Notes under the pieces: generated by a model
The model's input: the letters and a program-made list of their open reading frames with translations, nothing else
What the model was told of the DNA's origin: nothing
The model's database searches: none
Shown: positions 18,416-27,110 of the stretch, in pieces
Numbering within the stretch: position 1 is the first letter of the stretch
Layout: each line of letters opens with the position of its first letter
DNA from: Sphingobacterium sp.
GTDB taxonomy: Bacteria; Bacteroidota; Bacteroidia; Sphingobacteriales; Sphingobacteriaceae
Reading direction: 5' to 3'
Length of the DNA: 44,514 nt
Assembly: GCA_022712315.1 (NCBI GenBank)
Contig: JALAGS010000062.1
Span: forward strand, 1 to 44,514
Made by a program: the position numbers and the translations under genes

Positions 18416-19957
18416 CTAGGAAGGTTTTTTATAGACCACCTGCAAAAGTTCGATGTCTTTGCCCTTACTTCTTGCATTCTGCTCAAAATCTTTGATGACT
18501 TCGATGACATCCTTGTCTATAAATTTACTGAATGTTCCATCGATGCGGATCTTACTGATAGATTTTGGTAAGCTGTATAATTTCTGTTGGATCGGAACCT
18601 TGTTCAAAAAGGATACTTCCTCCGCTAATGTAATGACGGCCTTATCTTCTTCATTGTCTTTTTCAACATTATATTTGAAAGCATTTTTCATATTTGCTCT
18701 CAAAATATAGAATGTCGCCACGACAATACCTATTCCTACACCCATAAGAAGATCGGTAAACACGATCGCTACTATGGTGACAAAAAATGGAATAAATTGA
18801 TCTAAGCCCTTTTTGTACATCGAGGTGAATAGACTTGGTTTGGCTAATTTATATCCTGTATGGAGAAGGATAGCTGCAAGACAGGCCAAAGGAATCATAT
18901 TCAGCATTGTTGGGATAGCGAGCATAGCGACCAATAGCCACATACCATGCATGATAGCAGACTGTCTCGTTTTTCCACCTGCATTGACGTTTGCTGATGA
19001 GCGTACGATAACGGATGTTAAGGGTAGACCGCCTAGAAGTCCACTGGTCATGTTACCGATTCCTTGTGCAACGAGTTCACGGTTGGTTGGCGTATTTCTT
19101 TTGTAAGGGTCTATTTTATCAACCGCCTCGATGCTCAATAAGGTTTCTAGGCTTGCAATAATTGCAATCGTAAATGCAGCTATCCACACCTCTTTGTTGA
19201 CAATCTGTGTGAAGTCCGGTAGGGTAAATAATCCTGTGAGTTCCGCAAAAGAACCTACAATAGGGACCAAAACAAATTGTTTGTCATGCAATTGGAACGC
19301 TGAGCCGTTGAAAAAATAAGCTAAGCTTACGCCCAGAATCACGACAACCAATGGGGCCGGAATCTTATTAAGCTTTGGAATAGATGGCCAGAAGATTAGG
19401 ATTGCCAATGATAGTGCACAGATGATTAATGCCCCAAAGTTGATCGCAGAGGCGATCGTATCAAAATAGGCGCCAATACCATGTCCATTGTCCATTTCGA
19501 AGGCATGTGTTTCCACTAAGCCCAATGCCAAAGGAATCTGCTTCATGATAATTGTGATACCGATCGCAGCAAGCATACCTACAATGACCGCTGAAGGGAA
19601 ATAATTACCGATCATCCCGGCTTTTAATATGCCAAGAATGATCTGTACTACACCAGCGATCACGACGGCAAGTAGAAAGGTTTCATATGCACCTAGGCTC
19701 TGAATAGCACCTAAGACAATAACGGTAAGGCCAGCAGCTGGCCCACTTACACTGAGTGGTGATTTACTGATTGAAGCGACAACGATTCCACCAATTACAC
19801 CAGTCAATAATCCTGCAAACAATGGCGCACCGGAGGCCATTGCAATTCCCAAACATAATGGAAGTGCCACCAAAAACACCACAACACTAGCAGGGAAGTC
19901 ATATTTTAAGTCTCTTTTCGATAGTTTCAGAAAAGCCGACGTACGAGTTCCAAACAT
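18416..19957 (-). CDS. SulP-family anion (probably bicarbonate) transporter with STAS domain
   Basis: Inner-membrane secondary transporter, 513 aa. Seen: the SulP entry 'DFPASVVVFLVALPLCLGIAMASGAP' split around residues 20-45, 'SVSGPAAGLTVIV' (69-81), about 12-14 hydrophobic segments to residue ~430, and a short C-terminal STAS domain (about 440-510, 'ISKIRIDGTFSKFIDKDVIEVI'). SulP members carry sulfate, bicarbonate (BicA type) or dicarboxylates. The carbonic anhydrase downstream makes bicarbonate the better guess, but this is inference. A small exported protein gene lies upstream on the same strand, 245 bases away. Confidence 0.9.
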   Translation of the reverse strand: MFGTRTSAFLKLSKRDLKYDFPASVVVFLVALPLCLGIAMASGAPLFAGLLTGVIGGIVVASISKSPLSVSGPAAGLTVIVLGAIQSLGAYETFLLAVVIAGVVQIILGILKAGMIGNYFPSAVIVGMLAAIGITIIMKQIPLALGLVETHAFEMDNGHGIGAYFDTIASAINFGALIICALSLAILIFWPSIPKLNKIPAPLVVVILGVSLAYFFNGSAFQLHDKQFVLVPIVGSFAELTGLFTLPDFTQIVNKEVWIAAFTIAIIASLETLLSIEAVDKIDPYKRNTPTNRELVAQGIGNMTSGLLGGLPLTSVIVRSSANVNAGGKTRQSAIMHGMWLLVAMLAIPTMLNMIPLACLAAILLHTGYKLAKPSLFTSMYKKGLDQFIPFFVTIVAIVFTDLLMGVGIGIVVATFYILRANMKNAFKYNVEKDNEEDKAVITLAEEVSFLNKVPIQQKLYSLPKSISKIRIDGTFSKFIDKDVIEVIKDFEQNARSKGKDIELLQVVYKKPS

Positions 19958-20177
19958 AAAATTTGTGTTTATCTATAAATAAAGTTTTCATCAGGCAACC
20001 TTTAGCTAGCTGTAGCTTTGTATCGTTATATCATATGACCTTCAATAGCATTGACAAAGCGTCTTGCTGAGAAAGCTCAACGATAAGATTCAACCAAGCT
20101 AAAGCAGATAAGGTTACTTCAGAAAAATCAAGGATACCGCACATGCTTTATCTTTTGCATGCGGGTCGATGGAAATA

Positions 20178-20196
20178 CATCCCTAACTCAGGGATG
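20178..20196 (-). terminator. Hairpin after the small exported protein gene
   Basis: A perfect 7-bp stem (CATCCCT 20178-20184, AGGGATG 20190-20196) with a 5-nt loop, extendable by an outer AATAC/GTATT pair that reaches into the stop codon. It is close behind the gene on the minus strand; the T tract is weak. Confidence 0.45.
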
Positions 20197-20202
20197 CCTG
20201 TA

Positions 20203-20538
20203 TTAACAGTTAGGAGGCGGTGTTGGAACCGTAGGATGGAAAGCTAAAATGCTTTTCTCATTTTTAAGATAATTCTTCTGTTTTCCTTGGTTCTCAACGG
20301 TAATGGTTTCAAATACAATAGGTTCTTCTGTTTTTGTATTGAAAAATTTTGAGGCGGTTTCAAGTGTATCGTTACTTGCACCGTTATTGTTTTCGATTTC
20401 CAGTTGTAAAACGACTTGTAAGATGGTGCTTTGATCTAAGCTGTTGGAAAAAATAGGCGAAATAGAAATGGCCATCTTTGTGAAAAAGATGATAGCACAA
20501 AGTAATGCTGCCACAAATCTAAATCTCTTATTTAACAT
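20203..20538 (-). CDS. Small exported or membrane-anchored protein of unknown function
   Basis: I do not recognise a family. 111 aa: a basic start ('MLNKRFRF'), a hydrophobic segment at about 8-30 that is either an uncleaved anchor or a signal peptide, a polar middle rich in Asn, Thr and Glu, and a proline-rich end 'HPTVPTPPPNC' with a terminal cysteine. The coding case rests on the signal-like start, the near-consensus promoter upstream and the hairpin downstream. It is the first gene of the minus-strand group with SulP and carbonic anhydrase, but the 245-base gap and hairpin make separate transcription likely. Confidence 0.6.
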   Translation of the reverse strand: MLNKRFRFVAALLCAIIFFTKMAISISPIFSNSLDQSTILQVVLQLEIENNNGASNDTLETASKFFNTKTEEPIVFETITVENQGKQKNYLKNEKSILAFHPTVPTPPPNC

Positions 20539-20572
20539 TTTTTATTACCTTTAATCTTACTGTTTTACATCG

Positions 20573-20602
20573 TAAAAATAGTAATTCTATGTTAAATTCA
20601 AA
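20573..20602 (-). promoter_or_regulatory. Promoter of the small exported protein gene
   Basis: On the minus strand, TTTG (20599-20602) and TATTTTTA (20573-20580, one mismatch to TAnnTTTG) are separated by 18 bases, close to the Bacteroidota -33/-7 arrangement. The predicted start is about 30 bases before the ATG. Confidence 0.5.
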
Positions 20603-20706
20603 TTAATAGTGCACTAAAAATAAAATTTGGCACGAAATTGTGACGAAGAGATTATTTTTTGAAAAGTTTTCAATTTTTTTTGATTTATAAATATTAAGCC
20701 TTTCAT

Positions 20707-22248
20707 ATGGCAAATAAAGAACAATTTATTGAGAAGGTCCAGGCCTCCTATAATCCCAAAGGAGCATTTATCTATCTGGGGGCGGGAATGCTCAATGGTG
20801 AAATTTTGGCTGAAGCGAAAGTGAATTTAGCCTTGAAAATGATGAACCGTCACGGACTTATTGCCGGGGCCACCGGAACCGGTAAAACGCGTACGTTGCA
20901 ATTGATCGCCGAACAGTTGTCGGATGCCTCTGTACCTGTATTTATGCTGGATGTCAAAGGCGATCTATCAGGCTTAGCAGAACCAGGTGTCACCAATCAG
21001 GCCCTTATTGATCGGGGAAACGCTGTGGGGGTGCCGTTTGAGCCGTCGTCGTTTCCCGTTGAACTGTATTCACTTTCTGGCAATAAGGGGATTCCTATGC
21101 GGATTACCGTAGAAGATTTCGGACCGGTCTTGCTGGGCCGGATCCTGGAGCTCAATGAAACACAAACAGGGGTATTGGCCGCGATGTTTAAATATGCGCA
21201 AGATCATCAAATGCCATTGATCGATTTTTCAGATACTAAAAAACTGCTAAGCTACCTTTCAGAAGGACCCGGTAGCGAAGAAATCAAAAGCGATTATGGT
21301 AAGATTAGTTCCGCCAGCTCAGGAACTATCCTGCGTAAGATCGTCGCCCTGGAGCAGCAAGGTTTGGCTCATATCTTTGGCGAGAAAGAGTTTGATATCA
21401 ACGATTTGTTTCAAAAAGTAGATGGTAGGGGCGTGATTAGCCTGTTGAATATTTCCGATGTGCAGGATCAGCCCATACTGTATTCTACATTCTTATTGAG
21501 TTTGTTGGCACAATTGTTTAAAAATATGCCCGAAGTTGGCGACCTGGATAAACCGAAGCTGGTCTTTTTCTTTGATGAAGCCCATCTGCTGTTCAACGGA
21601 GCTCCTAAAGCCTTTTTGACACAGGTGGATCAGATTATTCGTCTTATCCGTTCGAAGGGGATTGGTGTTTTCTTCTGTACACAGTCTCCAACCGATGTGC
21701 CGGAGTCTGTATTGGCGCAATTGGGAAATCGGGTACAGCATGCATTGCGTGCCTTTACACCCAACGATGCTGAAAACTTAAAGAAGACAGTTAAAACGTA
21801 TCCAAAATCTGATTTTTATGAAATTGATCAGGTCCTGACTTCTTTGGGGACGGGACAGGCATTGATTACCGTATTGAACGACAAAGGTATTCCTACAGAG
21901 GTTGTTGCTACACATCTGGTACCGGCGCGTGCCGTAATGGGACCTGCAGATGATGCAACAGTTAGCCAAATTACCAATCAGTCTGATTTGCGGGCAAAAT
22001 ATCAGGAGCGACAAGAAAATCGCTCTGCAGCTGAAATCATAGATGAAAGAATGCAGGCTGCAGCACAGGAAGAACAACGCGCGGCCCAGGAAAAAGAAGC
22101 CGAAAAAGCAAGTCGGCCAAGCTCCAGAAGACAAACACCTCTAGAAGCTGCGCAACGAACGGCAACAACGACCTTAGCAAGAGAGGGAGTTAAGTTTTTG
22201 GGCAAACTAGCGACGGGCTTATTAAACGCATTCTTAAAAAAGAAATAA
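20707..22248 (+). CDS. HerA-like ATPase, DUF853 family
   Basis: Predicted hexameric P-loop ATPase of the HerA/FtsK superfamily, DUF853 (YjgR-like) branch; 513 aa, cytoplasmic. Seen: Walker A 'GATGTGKT' (54-61), 'FMLDVKGDLSGL' after the first strand, Walker B 'LVFFFDEAHLLF' (285-296), and a sensor-like 'GVFFCTQSP' with the conserved 'TDVPESVLAQLGNRVQHALRAF' block. The C-terminal 90 residues are a charged, glutamine-rich coiled-coil region followed by a hydrophobic 'FLGKLATGLLNAFLKKK' end. The cellular function of the family is not established; DNA translocation is inferred from relatives. No NurA-type nuclease is adjacent, unlike archaeal HerA operons. Confidence 0.9.
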   Translation: MANKEQFIEKVQASYNPKGAFIYLGAGMLNGEILAEAKVNLALKMMNRHGLIAGATGTGKTRTLQLIAEQLSDASVPVFMLDVKGDLSGLAEPGVTNQALIDRGNAVGVPFEPSSFPVELYSLSGNKGIPMRITVEDFGPVLLGRILELNETQTGVLAAMFKYAQDHQMPLIDFSDTKKLLSYLSEGPGSEEIKSDYGKISSASSGTILRKIVALEQQGLAHIFGEKEFDINDLFQKVDGRGVISLLNISDVQDQPILYSTFLLSLLAQLFKNMPEVGDLDKPKLVFFFDEAHLLFNGAPKAFLTQVDQIIRLIRSKGIGVFFCTQSPTDVPESVLAQLGNRVQHALRAFTPNDAENLKKTVKTYPKSDFYEIDQVLTSLGTGQALITVLNDKGIPTEVVATHLVPARAVMGPADDATVSQITNQSDLRAKYQERQENRSAAEIIDERMQAAAQEEQRAAQEKEAEKASRPSSRRQTPLEAAQRTATTTLAREGVKFLGKLATGLLNAFLKKK

Positions 22249-22256
22249 TACTAATT

Positions 22257-22290
22257 TTTGGATTCTTTTCGTTTCAATACTATACCTTTG
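22257..22290 (+). promoter_or_regulatory. Promoter of the nucleotidyltransferase gene
   Basis: TTTG at 22257-22260 and TACCTTTG at 22283-22290 (exact TAnnTTTG) lie 22 bases apart, just above the usual spacing. Transcription should begin near 22295-22299, leaving a leader of about 85 bases that contains a strong hairpin. Confidence 0.7.
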
Positions 22291-22302
22291 AAGGTGGAGC
22301 CG

Positions 22303-22344
22303 AACTTAGCTAAATTTGCTTTTGAGGGCAAATTTAGCTAAGTT
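22303..22344 (+). repeat. Perfect 17-bp hairpin in the nucleotidyltransferase leader
   Basis: AACTTAGCTAAATTTGC (22303-22319) is repeated as its exact reverse complement at 22328-22344, with loop TTTTGAGG. It starts within a few bases of the predicted transcript start. No T run follows, so it is not a normal terminator. Confidence 0.8.
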
Positions 22345-22381
22345 TGCCGACGAAAAGAAAATTCTATTAACGCAATTAAAT

Positions 22382-23293
22382 ATGAGTAAACCAACCCTTT
22401 TGATTTTGGCAGCAGGAATGGCTAGCCGGTATGGTTCTTTAAAACAAGTAGATGGTTTTGGCCCACACGGCGAGACAATTATTGACTATTCAATTTACGA
22501 TGCTATTCGCGCGGGATTTGGAAAAGTTGTATTCATTATCCGGGAAGAATTTCTGGAGAAGATGAAAACAGTATTTGATGAAAAATTGAAAGGTAAAATA
22601 GAAGTAGATTACGCTTTTCAAGATTTTGACTTAACAAAATTCGGTGTTAATCACGTTATCGAAAGAACAAAACCTTGGGGTACTGCCCATGCGGTGATGA
22701 GCGCTAAAGATAAAGTGCATGAACCATTTTGTGTAATCAATGCAGACGATTTCTACGGATCGGATTCTTTTCAGAAAATGGCCGAGTTCTTAACAACCGA
22801 GGTTTCTGATCAACAAATGTCGTTGATGGGCTTCCAGGTTGGAAATACCATGTCCGATTATGGCTACGTTTCACGCGGAGTATGTGAGGTTACCCCTTCC
22901 GGACATATGGAAAGTGTAACTGAACGTACAAATATATACTATAAAGGCGAAGGCGACGATCGCAAAATCGTTTATGAAGAAAATGGGGTGGAGACAGATC
23001 TAGATCCTAAAACCCGTGTTTCGATGAACTTCTGGGGTTTTACACCAAAGATTTTTGAAGTAGCTCAGGCGATGTTCCCTGCATTTGTTGAGGAAAATAA
23101 GGAGAATTTAAAAGCAGAATTTTTCATTCCTTCTGTACCAGATTATATGGTGAAGCATAAGTTGGCTGATTTTAAGGTAATCCCAACTTCTTCGAAATGG
23201 TTTGGCGTAACTTATAAAGAAGATAAACCTATCGTACAAGAATCAATTTCAAAATTGGTGGCTGATGGAGTATATCCAGAAAAGTTATTTTAA
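22382..23293 (+). CDS. Sugar-phosphate nucleotidyltransferase
   Basis: Predicted NTP-transferase making an NDP-sugar from NTP and a sugar 1-phosphate; 303 aa, cytoplasmic. Seen: the nucleotide-binding signature 'LILAAGMASRYGSLKQ' (7-22) and the metal-site motif 'VINADDFYG' (118-126) on a Rossmann-like domain; 'VSMNFWGFTPKIFE' follows in the second half. The sequence resembles UTP-glucose-1-phosphate uridylyltransferase-like proteins of Bacteroidota, but sugar and base cannot be assigned. ATG 22382 is chosen because it starts right before the core strand; the frame is open to 22316 through the leader hairpin, which is not protein-like. It has its own promoter and terminator. Confidence 0.88.
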   Translation: MSKPTLLILAAGMASRYGSLKQVDGFGPHGETIIDYSIYDAIRAGFGKVVFIIREEFLEKMKTVFDEKLKGKIEVDYAFQDFDLTKFGVNHVIERTKPWGTAHAVMSAKDKVHEPFCVINADDFYGSDSFQKMAEFLTTEVSDQQMSLMGFQVGNTMSDYGYVSRGVCEVTPSGHMESVTERTNIYYKGEGDDRKIVYEENGVETDLDPKTRVSMNFWGFTPKIFEVAQAMFPAFVEENKENLKAEFFIPSVPDYMVKHKLADFKVIPTSSKWFGVTYKEDKPIVQESISKLVADGVYPEKLF

Positions 23294-23319
23294 GAGCTAA
23301 AAGCAATAGCTTATCTTTC

Positions 23320-23351
23320 ACCTGTATTGTCAAGCAATACAGGTTTTTTTT
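23320..23351 (+). terminator. Intrinsic terminator of the nucleotidyltransferase gene
   Basis: A 10-bp perfect stem (23320-23329 with 23335-23344), loop TCAAG, followed by a run of eight T. Confidence 0.9.
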
Positions 23352-23391
23352 GACCTGTGCGCTAGATTAATTGAGCGGAAATAAATCTTTG

Positions 23392-24075
23392 ATGAAAAAA
23401 ATTCTTAAAGTGTTTGGTTATCTTATTTTAGGATTGTTGTCTTTTTGTGTGCTCTATATTGTTGCTGAATACAGTTTTTCAAGAATTTCGGCTCCAAGGA
23501 AAAATATAGACGAAGAGAAGACGATTCAGGTTTTTGTTCAGTCCAATGGTGTTCATACCGATATCGTATTGCCTGTCGTTAACGAAGAGATGGATTGGTC
23601 GCAACTATTTCCTTATGGGAATACGGTGGGGAAACATAGCGGATATCGGTATGTGGGTATCGGTTGGGGTGATAAAGGATTCTATTTGGATACACCAGAA
23701 TGGAAGGATCTTAAAGCATCGACGGCCTTTGTGGCTGCCTTTGGATTAGGGGAGTCTGCCATTCATGTGACCTACTACAATTCGATTCAGCAGGATGAAT
23801 TATGTTTTGCTTATCAGATTAGTAAATCCCAATACCGTGATCTGATAGAATATATAGAAGATTCGTTGGATCGAAATCAAGCGGAAGCTATTTTGGTGAA
23901 AACAGATGCACAGTACGGCGACTCAGATGCTTTTTATGAAGCAAAAGGGGCCTATAGCATGTTTTATTCCTGTAACACCTGGACCAATAATGCCCTAAGG
24001 AAGGCGGCGATGCCTGCTGGGATATGGGCTACTTTGGACAAAGGAATATTAAGTCACTATAAGGATAAGAAGTAG
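23392..24075 (+). CDS. DUF2459 (TIGR02117-type) membrane-anchored protein
   Basis: 227 aa with one N-terminal membrane segment (about 4-27) and a domain predicted to face the periplasm. Seen: the family's conserved blocks 'QSNGVHTDIVLP' (His55), 'YVGIGWGDKGFYLDTPEW' and 'YSCNTWTNNAL' (Cys194). The conserved His and Cys suggest a papain-like or NlpC-like fold, but this is inference and no activity is established. ATG 23392 is preferred to the in-frame upstream start at 23371 because it gives a basic start followed at once by the hydrophobic segment. It sits behind a strong terminator, so it is probably transcribed alone. Confidence 0.85.
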   Translation: MKKILKVFGYLILGLLSFCVLYIVAEYSFSRISAPRKNIDEEKTIQVFVQSNGVHTDIVLPVVNEEMDWSQLFPYGNTVGKHSGYRYVGIGWGDKGFYLDTPEWKDLKASTAFVAAFGLGESAIHVTYYNSIQQDELCFAYQISKSQYRDLIEYIEDSLDRNQAEAILVKTDAQYGDSDAFYEAKGAYSMFYSCNTWTNNALRKAAMPAGIWATLDKGILSHYKDKK

Positions 24076-24136
24076 CTAGAAATGCATAAGCTGTATTTCG
24101 GTGAAGGATAAACGAGATAGCGAAAGTAATAGGTAT

Positions 24137-24170
24137 AAAAAAAGCTCCGGAAATAATCCTGGAGCTTTTA
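24137..24170. terminator. Bidirectional terminator between the DUF2459 gene and dnaK
   Basis: Stem AAAGCTCCGG (24141-24150) pairs with CTGGAGCTTT (24159-24168, one G-T pair), loop of 8. A-rich before and T-rich after, so it works in both directions for the two convergent genes. Confidence 0.88.
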
Positions 24171-24188
24171 TTTTATGAGGGGGAGTGA

Positions 24189-26093
24189 TTATTTCACTTC
24201 TTCGTAATCTACGTCAGTTACATCATCACCACCTTGGTTTCCACCTTGAGCTTGACCTGCATCACCTTGCGGTTGTTGTGCACCACCTTGCGAAGCAGCG
24301 TACATTTCTTCAGAGGCAGCATTCCAAGCATTTTGCAATTCTTCAGAAGCAGCGTCGATATCAGCAAAGTTTTTCGCTTCGTAAGCAGCTTTTAATTTTG
24401 TTAAGCCAGCTTCAATTGGCGCTTTTTTATCTGCTGAAATTTTATCGCCATATTCTTTCAATTGTTTTTCAGTTGAGAAGATTAAAGCGTCAGCTGCATT
24501 TACTTTGTCAGCTTCTTCTTTCATTTTTTTGTCAGCATCAGCATTTGCTTCAGCTTCTTCTTTCATGCGTTTGATTTCGTCGTCAGACAAACCTGAAGAT
24601 GCTTCAATGCGGATATTTTGTTCTTTTCCAGTAGCTTTATCTTTCGCAGATACTTTGATGATACCATTGGCATCAATATCAAAGGTAACTTCGATTTGAG
24701 GAACGCCACGAGGTGCTGGTGGAATATCGTTCAAATGGAAACGGCCGATTGTGCGGTTTTGGTTTGCCATAGGACGTTCACCTTGTAAGATGTGAATTTC
24801 TACAGATGGCTGATTGTCTGAAGCAGTAGAGAACGTTTCCGATTTTTTAGTTGGAATTGTTGTATTTGCTTCGATCAACTTAGTCATCACACCACCCATT
24901 GTTTCAATACCCAATGAAAGTGGAGTAACATCCAATAATAAAACGTCTTTTACTTCACCTGTCAATACACCACCTTGGATCGCAGCACCTAAAGCAACAA
25001 CTTCATCGGGGTTTACACCTTTAGAAGGCTCTTTTCCGAAGAATGCTTTTACAGCGTCAACGATTGCAGGGATACGCGTAGAACCACCTACTAAGATAAT
25101 TTCGTCAATATCTGATTTGCTGAAACCAGCATTTTTCAATGCAGACTCACAAGGAGCAATTGTTCTCTTGATCAAGTCAGCTGCCAAAGCCTCAAATTTA
25201 GCACGTGATAATGAACGAACTAAGTGTTTTGGACCAGTTGCATCTGCAGTGATATATGGTAAGTTGATTTCAGTAGAAGTTGCGCTTGATAATTCAATTT
25301 TCGCTTTCTCAGCTGCTTCTTTCAAACGTTGCAATGCCATTGGATCTTTTTTCAAGTCAAAGCCATTGTTTTCACTTTTGAATTCTTCGTTCAACCAGTT
25401 GATGATTACGTTGTCAAAGTCATCACCACCTAAGTGTGTATCACCATCCGTAGATTTAACTTCAAATACACCGTCACCTAATTCCAATACGGAAACGTCA
25501 TGTGTACCACCACCACAGTCAAACACAACAATTTTCATGTCTTTGTGTGCTTTGTCCAAACCGTAAGCTAAAGCTGCTGCTGTAGGTTCGTTGATGATAC
25601 GTTTTACAGATAAACCAGCGATTTCACCAGCTTCTTTTGTTGCTTGACGTTGTGCGTCGTTGAAATATGCAGGAACTGTAATAACAGCTTCAGTTACTTC
25701 TTGACCTAAGAAATCCTCAGCGGTTTTCTTCATTTTTTGAAGAATCATAGCAGAGATCTCTTGTGGTGTATATTTGCGGTCGTCAATTTCTACACACGGT
25801 GTATTGTTGTCACCTTTAACGATTTTATAAGGTACGTGTTCAGCTTCTTTTACAGCTTCATCGTATGAAAGTCCCATAAAACGTTTGATGGAATAAATAG
25901 TTTTATGTGGGTTAGTAATTGCTTGACGCTTTGCTGGGTCCCCAACTTTGCGCTCGCCACCTTCTACGAAAGCTACGATCGAAGGAGTTGTACGTTTACC
26001 TTCGTTGTTCGTAATTACTACAGGCTCGTTACCTTCCATTACGGCAACACATGAGTTTGTAGTACCTAAGTCAATTCCTATAATTTTAGACAT
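24189..26093 (-). CDS. dnaK: Chaperone protein DnaK (Hsp70)
   Basis: ATP-dependent Hsp70 chaperone, 634 aa, cytoplasmic. Seen: N-terminal ATPase motifs '[14 protein letters not shown]', '[17 protein letters not shown]' and '[12 protein letters not shown]'; the interdomain linker '[13 protein letters not shown]'; the substrate-binding domain; and a C-terminal Gly/Gln-rich tail ending 'DVDYEEVK', the usual EEVK-like end. Full length with strong codon bias. dnaJ and grpE are not adjacent. Upstream, 132 bases separate it from the GLPGLI gene; the region holds an interrupted palindrome but no CIRCE element. Confidence 0.98.
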   Translation of the reverse strand: MSKIIGIDLGTTNSCVAVMEGNEPVVITNNEGKRTTPSIVAFVEGGERKVGDPAKRQAITNPHKTIYSIKRFMGLSYDEAVKEAEHVPYKIVKGDNNTPCVEIDDRKYTPQEISAMILQKMKKTAEDFLGQEVTEAVITVPAYFNDAQRQATKEAGEIAGLSVKRIINEPTAAALAYGLDKAHKDMKIVVFDCGGGTHDVSVLELGDGVFEVKSTDGDTHLGGDDFDNVIINWLNEEFKSENNGFDLKKDPMALQRLKEAAEKAKIELSSATSTEINLPYITADATGPKHLVRSLSRAKFEALAADLIKRTIAPCESALKNAGFSKSDIDEIILVGGSTRIPAIVDAVKAFFGKEPSKGVNPDEVVALGAAIQGGVLTGEVKDVLLLDVTPLSLGIETMGGVMTKLIEANTTIPTKKSETFSTASDNQPSVEIHILQGERPMANQNRTIGRFHLNDIPPAPRGVPQIEVTFDIDANGIIKVSAKDKATGKEQNIRIEASSGLSDDEIKRMKEEAEANADADKKMKEEADKVNAADALIFSTEKQLKEYGDKISADKKAPIEAGLTKLKAAYEAKNFADIDAASEELQNAWNAASEEMYAASQGGAQQPQGDAGQAQGGNQGGDDVTDVDYEEVK

Positions 26094-26210
26094 ATCTTGT
26101 GTTTTAATTTTTTACTTAAATAAATTCTATCAGTCTATTATCAACCATTATGCCAATCCAAAAGTTTTGTAAAAAAAACACTATTTGTCATCAATTTGTC
26201 CTTAGGCACT

Positions 26211-26223
26211 GCCAAACTGACAT
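26211..26223 (-). promoter_or_regulatory. Palindrome upstream of dnaK
   Basis: TGCCAAACTGACA has the form TGnCA-N3-TGnCA, which is an inverted repeat. It lies about 120 bases before the dnaK ATG and a few bases past the GLPGLI stop. It could bind a dimeric regulator of the heat-shock gene; this is inferred from position and symmetry only. Confidence 0.3.
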
Positions 26224-26225
26224 TT

Positions 26226-27110
26226 TCAATACACCAGTTGCTCTAATATCCTTTTTTTAGCTGACTCGTTTTGGCGATTGCGTGGCATATATCTGCCAAA
26301 GATTTCCGAGAATTCAGCAAGTTTCATTTTTTTCGACTTTTTATCCCGCCAATCTGAAGGAACAAGTTTATTGGTATAGGCGATATTGGTAGCCCAATAT
26401 TGAATATGCATTTCAGGGATGACAAGACCCAATATCATGCCCGGGAGACCATGGCTTAATGCTGGTCCTGCCGATACTGGAATCTCTTCCGAATAGTAAG
26501 CGATCAGATAGAGTGAATCTTTGGTAGCACCATTGACTCTGCGGCAGTTTACTCCGGCTATATTTCGGAATTCCTCCGTGAAACGCCAGGTAATGCTGTC
26601 CAAAGTTTCCGAAAGAATGTATTTTTCGTCGATGTCAAGCTGAATGTCTGCTGTGCCGGTTTTCAGATCCTGGTAGAGGACTTTGCCGTTCTTGTTGGCA
26701 CCACCCCTAAATTGCCCTCTTTGGTTTCCTCCGATTCGGACCGCACCCTGAGATCTGCCCCCTCTGCCTGTGCCCGAAGTTATCGTAGGTGCGGCCATTT
26801 TGACTTCACCACGTTGTTTTTCGTTAACTACGCTTTCCTCAGGCATCAACACGGTAGAATTCTCATCAAAGTACAAGTTTAATTTTTCCGTATGTGAATC
26901 CGGCATCTTGTCGAGATATTCCATCATGCCCATCCCTCTGTCCATTCCTTTCGAGCTCATGTCGTTGGATAGCTGCCGCATGCGTGCTTTTGTGTACGTG
27001 ACTTTGTCAAAACTGATCGTACCCCTACTTCCAAAATAGGCATATTGTGCCTGAAGCGATAAACCACACAGGCAGCAGATGATAACGGTCAAATATATTT
27101 TATTAATCAT
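26226..27110 (-). CDS. GLPGLI family protein
   Basis: Exported Bacteroidota protein of unknown function named for its motif, here 'GLPGMI' at residues 221-226 ('SHGLPGMILGL'); 294 aa. Signal peptide 'MINKIYLTVIICCLCGLSLQA' with cleavage near residue 21. The N-terminal third is long ('SFDKVTYTKARMRQL'), and residues about 113-138 form a Gly/Arg-rich, RGG-like low-complexity insert between two beta-rich parts. Its start overlaps the end of the upstream barrel gene by 8 bases, so the two are translationally coupled. GLPGLI genes are repeatedly found beside such barrel proteins, suggesting a joint outer-membrane or periplasmic role; the substrate is unknown. Confidence 0.9.
   Translation of the reverse strand: MINKIYLTVIICCLCGLSLQAQYAYFGSRGTISFDKVTYTKARMRQLSNDMSSKGMDRGMGMMEYLDKMPDSHTEKLNLYFDENSTVLMPEESVVNEKQRGEVKMAAPTITSGTGRGGRSQGAVRIGGNQRGQFRGGANKNGKVLYQDLKTGTADIQLDIDEKYILSETLDSITWRFTEEFRNIAGVNCRRVNGATKDSLYLIAYYSEEIPVSAGPALSHGLPGMILGLVIPEMHIQYWATNIAYTNKLVPSDWRDKKSKKMKLAEFSEIFGRYMPRNRQNESAKKRILEQLVY

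Noticed and set aside
18193..18510. 105-codon open frame on the minus strand in the SulP-carbonic anhydrase gap
   Set aside because: It overlaps the SulP 3' end and the carbonic anhydrase start, contains the intergenic hairpin and looks like translated noncoding sequence.
20013..20020. TAGCTTTG -7-like box on the plus strand
   Set aside because: Both flanking genes are on the minus strand and there is no gene to serve; likely chance.
20707..22248. HerA-like ATPase as part of an anti-phage system
   Set aside because: No partner nuclease, SIR2 or other defence gene is adjacent, and DUF853 proteins are widespread housekeeping-type genes.
24814..25566. 250-codon open frame on the plus strand
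   Set aside because: It lies antisense inside dnaK; its composition mirrors the strong codon bias of dnaK and it shows no domain.
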